From the NCBI GenBank assembly GCA_902778275.1, contig CACYXE010000009.1, forward strand, positions 1-64,000: a stretch of DNA of 64,000 nt, in the 5' to 3' direction. The DNA is from Oscillospiraceae bacterium (GTDB lineage Bacteria; Bacillota; Clostridia; Oscillospirales; Oscillospiraceae). Position 1 is the stretch's first letter. Each line of letters opens with the position of its first letter. Shown piece after piece: positions 46,756 to 56,587 of this stretch. A program made the translations under genes and the position numbers. Below the pieces are notes generated by a model. The model saw nothing but the letters and a program-made list of their open reading frames with translations. It was not told the origin of the DNA and searched no databases.

Positions 46756-47505
46756 ATGAATGAGACCGTACTGAAAATTGAAGGGCTGGAAAAGTCGTTC
46801 GGCAATCTGGAAGTGCTTAAGGGCATCGATCTGGAAGTCCAGAAGGGTGAGGTGGTGTGCATCATCGGGGCCTCCGGTTCCGGCAAATCCACCCTGCTGC
46901 GCTGCATCAACCTCCTGGAGGAGGCCGACGCGGGCCATATCTGGTTCGATGGGCAGGATCTGATGGATCTGAATGTAAATCTCAATGCCCTGCGGCAGAA
47001 GATCGGCATGGTGTTCCAGAGCTTCAATCTGTTCAACAACAAGAACGTCATCGACAACTGCACCCTCTCCCCCATGACCGTCCGCAAGGTCCCCAAGGCC
47101 CAGGCGGAGGAGACCGCCATCCGCCACCTGACCACCGTGGGTCTGGCCGACTTCATCTACGCCGACTCTACCCGCCTCTCCGGCGGGCAGAAGCAGCGGG
47201 TGGCCATCGCCCGCTCCCTGTGCATGGAGCCGGAAATCATGCTTTTCGACGAGCCCACCTCCGCCCTGGACCCGGAGATCGTCGGCGAGGTGCTGGACGT
47301 CATGAAGGAGCTGGCCGCGGAGGGCATGACCATGATCGTGGTCACCCACGAGATGGCTTTCGCCAAGGAGGTCAGTGACCGGGTCATCTTCATGGACCAG
47401 GGTGTGATCTTAGAGCAGGGCAGTCCCCGGGATATTTTCGGCAATCCCCGCAACGAGCGCACCCGGGAATTCCTCAGCCGTTATCTGGAGGACAAGCAGG
47501 AATGA
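46756..47505 (+). CDS. Amino-acid ABC transporter ATP-binding protein
   Basis: 249 residues. Walker [11 protein letters not shown]-loop VFQSFNLF, signature LSGGQKQRV, Walker [12 protein letters not shown] and H-loop VVTHE are all intact. GlnQ/HisP type. AAGGAGG lies before the ATG, and the next gene overlaps by 4 bp. Confidence 0.95.
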   Translation: MNETVLKIEGLEKSFGNLEVLKGIDLEVQKGEVVCIIGASGSGKSTLLRCINLLEEADAGHIWFDGQDLMDLNVNLNALRQKIGMVFQSFNLFNNKNVIDNCTLSPMTVRKVPKAQAEETAIRHLTTVGLADFIYADSTRLSGGQKQRVAIARSLCMEPEIMLFDEPTSALDPEIVGEVLDVMKELAAEGMTMIVVTHEMAFAKEVSDRVIFMDQGVILEQGSPRDIFGNPRNERTREFLSRYLEDKQE

Positions 47506-48902
47506 AGTCTGTCAGCGAATACTTTGCCAATGAGGAAGCGTATCCTGACCTGAACATCGACGCGGCGGCGGCCCATCTTTCCGCGGCCATCCGCTGCAAA
47601 ACCATCAATTATGCCGACCACAGTCTCACAGGCTTTTCGGAATTTGACAAGCTGCACGCCCTCATGCGGGAGAGCTTTCCCCATGTGATGGCCGTCGGCA
47701 GCTTTGAAGAGATCGGCCACGCGGTGCTGATCACCATCCCGGGCACGGACGAGAGTCTGCTCCCCTGCCTGTACATGTCCCACCAGGACGTGGTGCCGGT
47801 AGTGGAGGGTACCGAAAACGACTGGCTCCACGGCGCCTTCTCCGGCGATATCGCAGGCGGCTGCATCTGGGGCCGCGGCACGCTGGACGTCAAGGAGATG
47901 GTCTTCGGCATCCTGGAAGCCGCAGAATACCTGCTCGCCCATGGCCGCAGCTTCCGCCGCACCGCCTATCTGGCATTCGGCGACGATGAGGAGACTCTGA
48001 ACACCGGGGCCCTGGCCATTGCCGAGACCCTGGAGTGCAGGGGCGTGCGCCTGGAATTCGTCCTGGACGAAGGCGGCGGCAAGATCGACGACGGCGCCGT
48101 GTTCGGCGCGCCCGGTCTGAGCATCTCCCAGGTGGACCTGATGGAAAAGGGCTACGCGGACCTGGAACTGACGGTGGAGAGTGAGGGCGGCCATTCCAGC
48201 CGGCCTTTCGGCGGCAGTTCTCTGGAGCATCTGGCCCGGGCCATCACGTCCATCACCGACCACCCCTTCCCCTGCCGCCTGCCGGAGCCGCTGATCGCCT
48301 GCTTCGAGACCTTGGCCCCATATATCACCGAGGAGCCCTTGCGGAGCCTTGTACAGGATGTACGCGGCAACGCCGATGCCATCGCCGCCTGCTGCGCCGG
48401 ACGGCGGGAGACCTACTCCTTTGTAACTACCACCATCGCCCCCACCATGATCCAGGGCGGAAGCGCCGCCTGCAACGTTCTGCCCCAGAATATGCGCGCG
48501 GTCATCAACTTCCGGCTTGCTCCGGGTGAAACCACGGAAAGCCTGATGGCCCATTGCCAGGCGGTCACCCAGGGGCAAGCGGTCACGCTGCGCTATCTGC
48601 AGGCCAACGATCCCTCGGCCATCGCACGCTGCGACGGTTACGGATATCGGAAGCTGACGGAAGCCATGGCGGCTTTTCTGCCGGAGGTGCTCTTCGTTCC
48701 CTGCATGACCGCCGGCGCCACCGACGCCCGCCGCTATGAGCGCATCTGCGACACCTGCCTGCGCTGCAACCCCTTTATGGCGGAAGCGGAGGATGTGCGC
48801 ACCGGGGTCCACGGCACCAACGAGCGCCTGCCTGTCCGCTCCTACGCCCAGGGCATCCGAATCCTGATCCGGCTCATGGAGCTCGCCAACGTGGAGGGCT
48901 GA
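47502..48902 (+). CDS. M20 family metallopeptidase
   Basis: 466 residues. Metal ligands and catalytic residues: [25 protein letters not shown], and late [10 protein letters not shown], with a dimerisation domain in between (about 200-320). M20 enzymes hydrolyse dipeptides or deacylate amino acids. Translational coupling to a lysine-riboswitch ABC transporter suggests it processes an imported lysine-containing compound (inference). Confidence 0.9.
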   Translation: MKSVSEYFANEEAYPDLNIDAAAAHLSAAIRCKTINYADHSLTGFSEFDKLHALMRESFPHVMAVGSFEEIGHAVLITIPGTDESLLPCLYMSHQDVVPVVEGTENDWLHGAFSGDIAGGCIWGRGTLDVKEMVFGILEAAEYLLAHGRSFRRTAYLAFGDDEETLNTGALAIAETLECRGVRLEFVLDEGGGKIDDGAVFGAPGLSISQVDLMEKGYADLELTVESEGGHSSRPFGGSSLEHLARAITSITDHPFPCRLPEPLIACFETLAPYITEEPLRSLVQDVRGNADAIAACCAGRRETYSFVTTTIAPTMIQGGSAACNVLPQNMRAVINFRLAPGETTESLMAHCQAVTQGQAVTLRYLQANDPSAIARCDGYGYRKLTEAMAAFLPEVLFVPCMTAGATDARRYERICDTCLRCNPFMAEAEDVRTGVHGTNERLPVRSYAQGIRILIRLMELANVEG

Positions 48903-48909
48903 ACAAACA

Positions 48910-48942
48910 GCGAAATGCCGCGGAAGATCCGCGGCATTTCGC
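48910..48942 (+). terminator. Terminator of the transporter-peptidase operon
   Basis: Perfect 15 bp stem (48910-48924 with 48928-48942) followed by GTTTTC. Confidence 0.92.
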
Positions 48943-49015
48943 GTTTTCATTGCCATTTTTCAAAAAAGAAGCTATACTGTCAGCATAAAATGATTCGCCA
49001 AGGAGATCGCAGTCT

Positions 49016-50080
49016 ATGAAAATCAGCCACGATCAGGAGCGAAAGCTCGTCACCGGGATCCTCACCGCCGCCCACTACAGCCCTGAGGACGCGGAGATTA
49101 TCAGCAAGGTCATCACCCACTCGGACTTTACCGGTGTGTACTCTCACGGTCTTTCCCGTCTGACCCGCTACCTGAAACAGATCGACGTGGGGGCGCTGAA
49201 TCCTTCGCCAAAATTTGAGAAAGTGCTGGACGATCAGTCCCTGCTGGTCTTCGACGGGGATAACGGCTCCGGCATCGTCTCGGTCAACAAGGCCTACGAT
49301 GAGGCCCTGATCAAGGCGAAGACCTACGGCGTGGCCGTGGCCACCGGCCGCCGCAATGCCAACATCGGCTGCGGCTCCTACTACGGCTGGCGGGCTGTGG
49401 AGGACGACATGATCGGCGTCCTCTGCTGCAACACCTACGCCTTTTCCGCCCCCTACGGCGGCGCGGACCGGCTGATCGGCACCAACCCCATCGTCGTGGG
49501 TATCCCCACCGGGGAAGAATATCCCATGGTGCTGGACATCTCCACCACCAACGTGGCCATGGGCAAGATCCAGGCCGCTCAACGCGAAGGGCAGAGCATC
49601 CCCCTGGGCTGGGCCAACGACTATGACGGCCGGCCCACCACCGATCCCGCTCAGGCCTACGCGCTGACATCTATTGCCGCCCACAAGGGATACGGCCTGG
49701 CAGTGATGGTCGACGCGCTGAGCACCCTGCTCAGCGGCGCCTGCTACGGCACGGACGTGGGGCTGTTTTCCAAGCTGGAAAAGGAGAACACCGGTTTCTT
49801 CCTGCTGCTCATCGACCCCTCCCGCTTCATGCCCATTGAGGACTTCAAGCGCAGTGCCGACCGCTACATCCGCATGGTCAAGGCCAGCCGCAAGGCGGAG
49901 GGTGTGGACGAGATCTTCTTGCCCGGCGAGATCGAGCGGAAAAAGTTTAAAGAATTTATGATGACCGGCATCGAGGTCAGCGAGGCTCTGCAGGCGGAGC
50001 TGACCCAGCTGAGCCGCAAGCTCGGCGTCGACTTTGCAGGTGACAGCTTCCCGGATCTGCTGCGGCACTTCTGCGGATAA
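49016..50080 (+). CDS. Ldh2/malate dehydrogenase-type NAD(P)-dependent oxidoreductase
   Basis: 354 residues of the MDH2/LDH2 superfamily: YSHGLSRLTRYL (catalytic His), GDNGSGIVSVNKAYDEAL, GRRNANIGCGSYYGWRA, GTNPIVVGIPTG, AHKGYGLAVMVD. Typical reactions are reduction of pyruvate-like 2-oxoacids or oxidation of ureidoglycolate and sulfolactate; the substrate is not clear. Ribosome site AAGGAGA. Stands alone between terminators. Confidence 0.9.
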   Translation: MKISHDQERKLVTGILTAAHYSPEDAEIISKVITHSDFTGVYSHGLSRLTRYLKQIDVGALNPSPKFEKVLDDQSLLVFDGDNGSGIVSVNKAYDEALIKAKTYGVAVATGRRNANIGCGSYYGWRAVEDDMIGVLCCNTYAFSAPYGGADRLIGTNPIVVGIPTGEEYPMVLDISTTNVAMGKIQAAQREGQSIPLGWANDYDGRPTTDPAQAYALTSIAAHKGYGLAVMVDALSTLLSGACYGTDVGLFSKLEKENTGFFLLLIDPSRFMPIEDFKRSADRYIRMVKASRKAEGVDEIFLPGEIERKKFKEFMMTGIEVSEALQAELTQLSRKLGVDFAGDSFPDLLRHFCG

Positions 50081-50094
50081 ACCACATATGGAAA

Positions 50095-50130
50095 GCAAGG
50101 GCCCGCTGTCAGTTGACAGTGGGCCCTTGC
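50095..50130. terminator. Bidirectional terminator
   Basis: 17 bp stem (50095-50111 with 50114-50130), one mismatch or wobble, loop of two bases, between convergent genes. Confidence 0.85.
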
Positions 50131-50142
50131 CGTATCCTTTGA

Positions 50143-51102
50143 TCACAGTCCCTTGATCATGGCCAGATCGCCGTAGAGGATGGAGTCGTCCCCCAGGGCG
50201 GCCGGCTTGAGTTCCACGGTGGAGCGGATCTGCGGCATGCAGTATTTGTCCACCTCGGCCAGGATCTTCTCCATGAACAGATCGCCCATGGCCTCCATCA
50301 CGCCGCCGCCATAGACGATAAGGTCAGGGCTGAAGGTGTTGATCATATTGCCGGTGGCGATGGCCAGATAGTGGCAGGCCCGATCCACGGCCTCCATGGC
50401 CACCGTATCCCCCGCCTCCAGGGCTTTCTTCAGCTTCTTGCTGCGGAACACCCCGTCCTGCACAGCCTCTGCCATCATGCTCTTGCGGCCCCGGGCCACC
50501 TGCTCACGGATGTAGGCGCTCATGCCCTTCTTGCTGGAAAAAGCCTCCAGACAGCCCCTCTGACCGCAGCCGCAGAGGGGTCCCTCCGGCTCCAGGATCA
50601 TGTGGCCGTATTCCGCCGCTTTGAACTGGTTGCCGGTATACAGCTCCCCGTTCAGGATCAGGCCGCCGCCCATGCCGGTGCCGACAAAGAAGCCCACTAC
50701 GTTCTTGTAGCCTCGGGCGGCGCCGTATTTATATTCGCCCAGCACGCCCAGATTCACATCGTTGCCCACGAAGAAGGGCACCTGGAAGCGCTTTTCCATG
50801 GCGCTGCGCATATCGTAGTCGCGCCAGGGCAGATTCGGCGTAAAGAGCACGATGCCGTGCTCCTGGTCGATGACGCCGGGGGCGCAGGAGGCGATGGCGT
50901 TGAGCTTGCTCCGGTCGATCCCGGACTCCCGGATCATCTCCTCCACCACGCTGACGATGACCTTCTCCACGTCGGCGGCGCCTTCGCCGCTGTCCTTGGA
51001 GCGTTTTTTCAGCCGGTAAATGATCTCATCCTTTTCGTTGAAGATGGCGCCCAGGACCTTGGTCCCGCCCACATCCAGACAGATATTATAGGACTTTGCC
51101 AT
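50143..51102 (-). CDS. ROK family sugar kinase, glucokinase-like
   Basis: 319 residues. ATP site DVGGTKVLGA, GTGMGGG, sugar site ND (GNDVNLGVLGE) with EYGHM, and the ROK zinc motif CGCGQRGCLEA. Probably phosphorylates glucose or a related hexose. Twenty-one bases behind ppk1 on the same strand, so the three genes ppk2-ppk1-ROK may be one operon; polyphosphate or ATP supply could feed the kinase, though ATP is the usual donor. Confidence 0.92.
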   Translation of the reverse strand: MAKSYNICLDVGGTKVLGAIFNEKDEIIYRLKKRSKDSGEGAADVEKVIVSVVEEMIRESGIDRSKLNAIASCAPGVIDQEHGIVLFTPNLPWRDYDMRSAMEKRFQVPFFVGNDVNLGVLGEYKYGAARGYKNVVGFFVGTGMGGGLILNGELYTGNQFKAAEYGHMILEPEGPLCGCGQRGCLEAFSSKKGMSAYIREQVARGRKSMMAEAVQDGVFRSKKLKKALEAGDTVAMEAVDRACHYLAIATGNMINTFSPDLIVYGGGVMEAMGDLFMEKILAEVDKYCMPQIRSTVELKPAALGDDSILYGDLAMIKGL

Positions 51103-51123
51103 GTGTAAGCCTCCTTTATCGTT

Positions 51124-53277
51124 TCAGCCGCGCAGCATCTGCCGCAGTCTCTGCCAGAAAGAACCGTTCTCCGCTCCCGCCGCTGCGGCCGGGACTGCCT
51201 TTGCCGGCAGGGTCCCGTCGGGCCGGACCCTGCGGGTGCTGAAGTATCGGTACAGGGCCTCCTGGGACGAGGTCCCTTCGCCGCCCTCCTCCCGGACATA
51301 ACTGCCGTCGGAGAGCATTTTGCGGGATTTCTCCCGGTCGTTGCGCAGAGCAGAAAGCACCTGGTCGATCTGCTCACGGGTGTCGGGGGTGACCACCTCG
51401 ATAAAGGCCTCCACCCGGCGCTCCAGATTGCGGTTGAGCAGGTCGCCGGAGCCGATGAACATCCTGGCGTCCTCGCCCTCGCCGAACTTATAGATCCGGG
51501 AGTGCTCCAGCCAGCGGCCCACCACGCTCTTGACCACGATGTTGTCGGTTTTGCCGGGGATACCCGGCCGCAGGCAGCAGATGCCGCGGATGAACAGCTC
51601 CACCTGGACTCCGGCCTGGGAACACTCGATCAGCTTCTCCATCACGTCCAGGTTGTTCATGGCGTTGACTTTGAAGGACACGCGCCCCTCGCCGCCCTTG
51701 GCGATCTCCCGGTCCAGCAGCTCCAGCACCCGGCTTTTGAAGCTGCTGGGCGCAATCCACAGGGTGTGCGCCTCCGGCGGCAGCTGGCCGTTTTCCAGCG
51801 CCGCGAAGGTGGCCTCCGCCTCCTCGCCGGCAGCCTCGTTGGCGGTGATGAGGATCAGGTCCGTATACTGCTCACCGGTCACCTCGTTATAGTTGCCGGT
51901 GCCCACCTGGGTGATGCGGCTCAGGTTCCCGCCCTTGCGGCGGGTGATGACGCAGAGCTTGCTGTGGACCTTGTGCTCCGGCAGGCCGTAGCAGACCCGG
52001 CAGCCGGCGTCCTCCAGCATCTCGGAATAGTCGATGTTGTTCTGCTCGTCAAAGCGGGCCCGCAGTTCCAGCAGGCACAGCACGTCTTTCCCCCGGTCCG
52101 CCGCATAGGCCAGGGCAGCGGCGATCTTGCTGCTGCCGGACATGCGGTAGAGGGTGATCTTGATCGACAGGACCTCCGGGTCGTCCGCCGCCTCGTAGAT
52201 CAGATCCACAAAAGGCATCATGCTCTGGAAGGGGAAGCTCATCAGCAGATCCTGTTTTTCGATATAAGAGAAGTATTCCCCTTTTTTCAGTCCCAGCTCT
52301 CTGGCGGGCTTGCGCTCCTCATAGCGGAAGCTGTCATGTCCGCTGATGGCGGATCGGAAGGACAGATCGAAGGGCACGCTCTGGGAGAACACGCAGCGCT
52401 CCGGCACCCGCAGCTTTTTGATCAGCATAGCGCGGGCCTGGTCCGTGATCTTGCCGTAGATCCGCACCCGTACTGGCATCTCCCGTTTGCGCTTGGAGAG
52501 CATACTGGACACCTTCTGGCGCAGATCCTTGTCCTCGCTCTCCTCCACGCCGGAGAGGAACACGTCCGCATTGCGGGTCACGTCCAGGATCACCGACTGG
52601 GCGATGGTCTCCTTCTTCAGCAGCAGGGGCAGGAAATGCCGCACCAGCTGCGCCGTCAGCACGATTTTCCGGTTTCCGTCGATCTCAAAGGTCAGGTAAG
52701 ACGGCACCCGGTGCAGGGGGATGACGGCCAGCTTCTGCTCGCCGCTGCGGCCAAGGAAGGCGATGATGTTGGCCTCCCCGCTCCACAGGAAGGGCAGCGG
52801 CTGATTCATTTCGATGATCTTGGGAAACAGCAGGTCCTTGATGTCCCCAAAGAGCTTTTTGCTCATGAGCTCATCCACCTTGCTGATCTTCTTGAAGTCC
52901 AGCACCTCTATCTTGTTGGCCCGCAGCTCTTCCCGGATGGCCTTCCAGATGCTCTCCATCAGGGACTGCTGCTCCCGTGTGACGCGCAGCACCTCCTGGA
53001 TCTGGGCGTCGGGCAGCATGCCCGACAGGGGATCCGCCTTGTCCGGCGTCAGCAGGGCCCGGTGGGTCAGGATGCCCATACGCACCCGATAGAACTCCTC
53101 CAGGTTGGACTGGTAGATCATCAGGAATTTCAGCCGCTCCAGCAGCGGCACCGCCGGGTCCGCCGCCTCCAGGAGCACCCGCTCGTTGAAGGCCAGCCAG
53201 CTCAGTTCCCGGTTGATGTACAGGCTCTCGGCCGCGCCGCGCTTGACCGATTCGCTTTTTTTCTCTTTCGAAGCCAT
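51124..53277 (-). CDS. ppk1: Polyphosphate kinase 1
   Basis: 717 residues: YINRELSWLAFNERVL opening (N domain), NLEEFYRVRMG, LYRMSGSSKIAAALAYAADRGKDVLCLLELRARFDEQNNI, and CYGLPEHKVHSKLCVITRR carrying the phosphorylated His. C-terminal RNLERRVEAFIEV. Makes or uses polyphosphate with ATP/ADP. Ten bases after the two-domain PPK2 gene. Confidence 0.96.
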   Translation of the reverse strand: MASKEKKSESVKRGAAESLYINRELSWLAFNERVLLEAADPAVPLLERLKFLMIYQSNLEEFYRVRMGILTHRALLTPDKADPLSGMLPDAQIQEVLRVTREQQSLMESIWKAIREELRANKIEVLDFKKISKVDELMSKKLFGDIKDLLFPKIIEMNQPLPFLWSGEANIIAFLGRSGEQKLAVIPLHRVPSYLTFEIDGNRKIVLTAQLVRHFLPLLLKKETIAQSVILDVTRNADVFLSGVEESEDKDLRQKVSSMLSKRKREMPVRVRIYGKITDQARAMLIKKLRVPERCVFSQSVPFDLSFRSAISGHDSFRYEERKPARELGLKKGEYFSYIEKQDLLMSFPFQSMMPFVDLIYEAADDPEVLSIKITLYRMSGSSKIAAALAYAADRGKDVLCLLELRARFDEQNNIDYSEMLEDAGCRVCYGLPEHKVHSKLCVITRRKGGNLSRITQVGTGNYNEVTGEQYTDLILITANEAAGEEAEATFAALENGQLPPEAHTLWIAPSSFKSRVLELLDREIAKGGEGRVSFKVNAMNNLDVMEKLIECSQAGVQVELFIRGICCLRPGIPGKTDNIVVKSVVGRWLEHSRIYKFGEGEDARMFIGSGDLLNRNLERRVEAFIEVVTPDTREQIDQVLSALRNDREKSRKMLSDGSYVREEGGEGTSSQEALYRYFSTRRVRPDGTLPAKAVPAAAAGAENGSFWQRLRQMLRG

Positions 53278-53287
53278 ATCGAACCTC

Positions 53288-54766
53288 TTATGCCATGTGA
53301 TCCTCGCAGGCTTTTTCCAGCGCGTCGATCACGATTTTCAGGGTCTTGATGCGGGCGTATTTCTTGTCGTTGGATTCGATGATGAACCAGGGTGCGAACT
53401 CTGTGCTGGTCTTATGCAGCATCTCGTCGATGGCCTCCTCGTACTGGGGCCATTTCTCCCGGTTGCGCCAGTCCTCCTCCGTCAGCTTCCACTGCTTCTC
53501 CGGGGTGCTCTGCCGGTCGTTGAAGCGCTGCAGCTGGGTGTCCTGGTCGATGTGGATCCAGAACTTCAGCACTACGGCGCCCCATTCGGTCAACTGGCGC
53601 TCAAACTCGTTGATCTCGTTATAGGCCCGTTTCCAGTCGTCCTCGGTGCAGAAGCCCTCCAGCCGCTCCACCATGACCCGGCCGTACCAGGTCCGGTCGA
53701 AAATGCACACATGACCGCTGCGGGGCAGCCTTGTCCAGAACCGCCACAGGTACTGGCGGGCCAGCTCATGAGGCTCCGGCGAGGCAATGGGGATCACATC
53801 GAAGCCCCGGGGATCCAGGGGCTTGGCCACCCGGCGGATGTTGCCGCCCTTGCCGGCGGCGTCCCAGCCCTCGTAGCAGAGAATCACCGGGATCTTCATG
53901 CGGTAGATGCGGTTGTGCAGCTCGCCCAGACGCTTCTGCAGCTTTTTCAGTTCTGCGCGGTAGTCCTCGTCCGTCAGGGTCGGGGACAGGTCCACCGTAC
54001 TCAGCTTCGGCATTTTCCGCAGGGGGAAGCTCTCCTTGAAGGGCTTGCCCACATAGCGTCCGGCCTCCAGAGCCCGGTCGACGCTCTCCACCAGCAGCTT
54101 CATGGCGTCCCGGACCGCCAGGTTCTTCTTGTTTCCGTCCAGCACATGCCAGGGGATCAGGCCGCCGGTCTTGTCCATGAAGCTCTCATAGCTCTGCTTG
54201 AAGAGCTTATACTCCCGCTGCTGCCAAAGATCCTCGTCGGTGACACGCCATGCGGTCTCGTAATTCTCCCGCAGGGCGCTCATGCGCTTGCGCTGCTCCC
54301 CGGCGTCGATGTCCAAAAACAGCTTCAGCAGCAGATAGCCGCCGTCCCGCAGCTGGCGCTCAAACTCATTGACAGAGCGGACACGCTCCCTGTACTGCGC
54401 CCGGGTGATATCCCGATGGAGGTATTTACGCACGACATCCTCCATCCAGCCGGAGTCATAGAACATGATCTTCCCGTTTTCCGGGATGGCGCAGGCATAG
54501 GGGTACAGGAAGGGATAGCGGCTCTCCGCCTCGCCGGTAATGACGGAAGTGGTCACATTGTAGAAGCGGGGGTCGATCTCACTGATCAGCTCGTTGATCA
54601 GACTGCCTTTCCCGGCAGCGGCCCAGCCCTCCACCAGCACGATGATGGGCAGGCCCTTGGCGCGGATCGCCTGCTGCTGACTCAGCAGCTGTTCCCGCAG
54701 GGATTTGATCTCCTCCTTCAGTTGGGCGTTTTCCGCTTTGACAGCGTCTTTCTTTTCTTTTTTCAT
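53288..54766 (-). CDS. Two-domain PPK2, polyphosphate:AMP phosphotransferase type
   Basis: 492 residues with two tandem PPK2 domains. Domain 1 (about 40-245) has Walker A EGWAAAGKG and YDSGWMEDV; domain 2 (about 285-490) has EGWDAAGKGG and FDRTWYGRV. Two-domain PPK2 proteins (Pap class) use polyphosphate to phosphorylate AMP, whereas single-domain forms use nucleoside diphosphates. In domain 1 the FDR-type lid reads YDSGW, so domain 2 is probably the active half. Upstream of ppk1 in the same operon. Confidence 0.9.
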   Translation of the reverse strand: MKKEKKDAVKAENAQLKEEIKSLREQLLSQQQAIRAKGLPIIVLVEGWAAAGKGSLINELISEIDPRFYNVTTSVITGEAESRYPFLYPYACAIPENGKIMFYDSGWMEDVVRKYLHRDITRAQYRERVRSVNEFERQLRDGGYLLLKLFLDIDAGEQRKRMSALRENYETAWRVTDEDLWQQREYKLFKQSYESFMDKTGGLIPWHVLDGNKKNLAVRDAMKLLVESVDRALEAGRYVGKPFKESFPLRKMPKLSTVDLSPTLTDEDYRAELKKLQKRLGELHNRIYRMKIPVILCYEGWDAAGKGGNIRRVAKPLDPRGFDVIPIASPEPHELARQYLWRFWTRLPRSGHVCIFDRTWYGRVMVERLEGFCTEDDWKRAYNEINEFERQLTEWGAVVLKFWIHIDQDTQLQRFNDRQSTPEKQWKLTEEDWRNREKWPQYEEAIDEMLHKTSTEFAPWFIIESNDKKYARIKTLKIVIDALEKACEDHMA

Positions 54767-54912
54767 GGAAGACTCCCCCAGCCGCAGGTGTTTTGTATCC
54801 GTTTTCGTTGTCTTTTATTCTACGATACAGCCTTGCCGAAGTCAACAGCGGAATTGGCTGACAGCGATTGAAAAAGACCGCGTTTCCTGCCCATTTCCCG
54901 GAAATCCCCGGC

Positions 54913-54941
54913 TTGCCATTTCCGGGAAATGCCGTTATACT
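54913..54941 (+). promoter_or_regulatory. Sigma-A promoter of TIR-Sel1 gene
   Basis: TTGCCA (54913-54918), 17 bases, TATACT (54936-54941). A second candidate with TTGGTG, 18 bases and TATACT ends near 55043. The 54767-55084 gap holds nothing else clear. Confidence 0.65.
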
Positions 54942-55084
54942 GAAAGCGATAACGTGTCAGGATCTGCCGGCCCATATCGCAGAAAGGGGCGTGTCCACGG
55001 ACTCTTTTCTTTTCTTTGGTGATCGTGTCGGCCATGTGGTATACTGAGCAAAAAGAGATTTGCGGCAGGGGGGCTGGGACCGCT

Positions 55085-56521
55085 ATGGACAAGTATGTAT
55101 ATGACGCCTTCATCAGCTACAGTCATCGGGACCTGAACTGGGCCCGCTGGCTGCAGCGTCGGCTGGAGGGCTTTCGCATTCCCCGGGACCTCTGCGAGCT
55201 TGGGAAGGAGCGACGGCACCTGCGCGTCTTCCGGGATCAGACAGATCTGGCGGGCGTGGAGCTGCAGCTTGCTCTGCAGAAGGAGCTGTGCGCCTCGCGC
55301 TTTCTGATCGTGATCTGCTCCCCGGCCAGCGCGGCCTCACCCTGGGTCAACGATGAAGTCAGTTTCTTCCGGTCCCTGGGCCGTGAGGAGCAGATCATCC
55401 CCTTCATTGTCGCCGGCGAGCCGGAGAGCGACGATGAAGCCCTGGAGTGCTATCCGCCCGCCCTGCGCAGTGACAAGGACAAGCATCCCCTGGGCGCAAA
55501 TGTGGGGGAGATCGGGAAAAACAAGGCCTTCCTCAAGGTCATGGCCATACTGCTGGACCTGCGCTTTAACCGCCTTGTGGATCGGGATAAGCAGCGCAGG
55601 CGCCGCACGGTGATGATCGCCGGCGGCATCACGGCGGCGGTGGCGGCTTTCGCGGCGGGGCTGATCTGGCGTAACGTGGTGATCTCCCGGAAAAACCAGG
55701 AGCTGTCCTATGACATCTACGGCGCGGCCCTCGTCTCCCTTGCCCAGAAGGACGAGATAGAGGCGGCGGATGTGGAATTTCTGCGCGTTTCGGCGGAGGC
55801 GGGCAACGCCTATGCCGCGTTTCTCCTGGCCGACTGCTATCAGAAGGGCTGGGGGATCGGCCAGGATCCGGCGCAGGCGCTGTACTGGTTCACCCGCGCC
55901 GCCGAGGCCGGGGATCCCACAGCGATGGTGGCCGTTGCCAACTGTTACTGGAACGGCATCGGTACCGAGACAGACTTCGAGCAGGCCTTCGCCTGGAACA
56001 TGCGCGCCGCCGAGGCCGGAGAGTCCGGAGCCATGCTCAACGTCGGCATCTGCTATGAGCAGGGCAGCGGCGTGGAGAAGGACGAGGCGCAAGCCCTCGC
56101 CTGGTATCGCAAGGCCGCGGAAAGCGGCAACGAGCTTGGCATGTACAACTTGGCCCTCTGCTACCGCGACGGCATCGGCACCGAGGCGGATCTGGAGCAG
56201 GCTTTTTATTGGATCAAAAAGCTGGCCGAAACCGGCAACAGCGAGGCGCTGTACAATCTGGGGCTGATGTATCAGTATGCCTTCGGCACCGAGGAGGACC
56301 CGCGTCAGGCCTACCTATGCTACCGCGCGGCGGCCGAGGCCGGGGACAGCGACGGACAGTACATGCTGGGTTGGTGCATCGAGAATCACTACGGCACGGA
56401 GGATGCGGCCCTGGAGTGGTATCTGCAGGCCGCCGAGGCCGGCAGCGAGGAGGCCGCGCAGGCTGTGGAGCGTCTGGAGCAGGAGCAGGCAGCGACATCC
56501 GACAATGCCGCAGCGGATTGA
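55085..56521 (+). CDS. TIR domain - membrane helix - Sel1 repeat protein
   Basis: 478 residues from ATG 55085. Residues about 4-140 are a TIR fold: YDAFISYSHRD, RDQTDLAG, FLIVICSPASAASPWVNDEVSFF. The last has the W-x3-E arrangement in which Glu is catalytic in NAD-cleaving TIRs. A helix (about 180-200) follows, then six Sel1-like repeats of 36 residues (about 250-470). The TIR end would be cytoplasmic and the repeats outside, or the helix could be a buried linker. Similar TIR-SLR proteins are common in Clostridia; signalling or defence roles are unproved here. Confidence 0.88.
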   Translation: MDKYVYDAFISYSHRDLNWARWLQRRLEGFRIPRDLCELGKERRHLRVFRDQTDLAGVELQLALQKELCASRFLIVICSPASAASPWVNDEVSFFRSLGREEQIIPFIVAGEPESDDEALECYPPALRSDKDKHPLGANVGEIGKNKAFLKVMAILLDLRFNRLVDRDKQRRRRTVMIAGGITAAVAAFAAGLIWRNVVISRKNQELSYDIYGAALVSLAQKDEIEAADVEFLRVSAEAGNAYAAFLLADCYQKGWGIGQDPAQALYWFTRAAEAGDPTAMVAVANCYWNGIGTETDFEQAFAWNMRAAEAGESGAMLNVGICYEQGSGVEKDEAQALAWYRKAAESGNELGMYNLALCYRDGIGTEADLEQAFYWIKKLAETGNSEALYNLGLMYQYAFGTEEDPRQAYLCYRAAAEAGDSDGQYMLGWCIENHYGTEDAALEWYLQAAEAGSEEAAQAVERLEQEQAATSDNAAAD

Positions 56522-56549
56522 AAGGGCGATTGAGGGACATATCAAGTTG

Positions 56550-56587
56550 ATATAGAAAAGGCAGGAATAATCCTGCCTTTTCTATAT
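56550..56587. terminator. Bidirectional terminator
   Basis: Perfect 17 bp stem with loop ATAA; it overlaps the last codons of the minus-strand gene at 56582. Confidence 0.9.
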
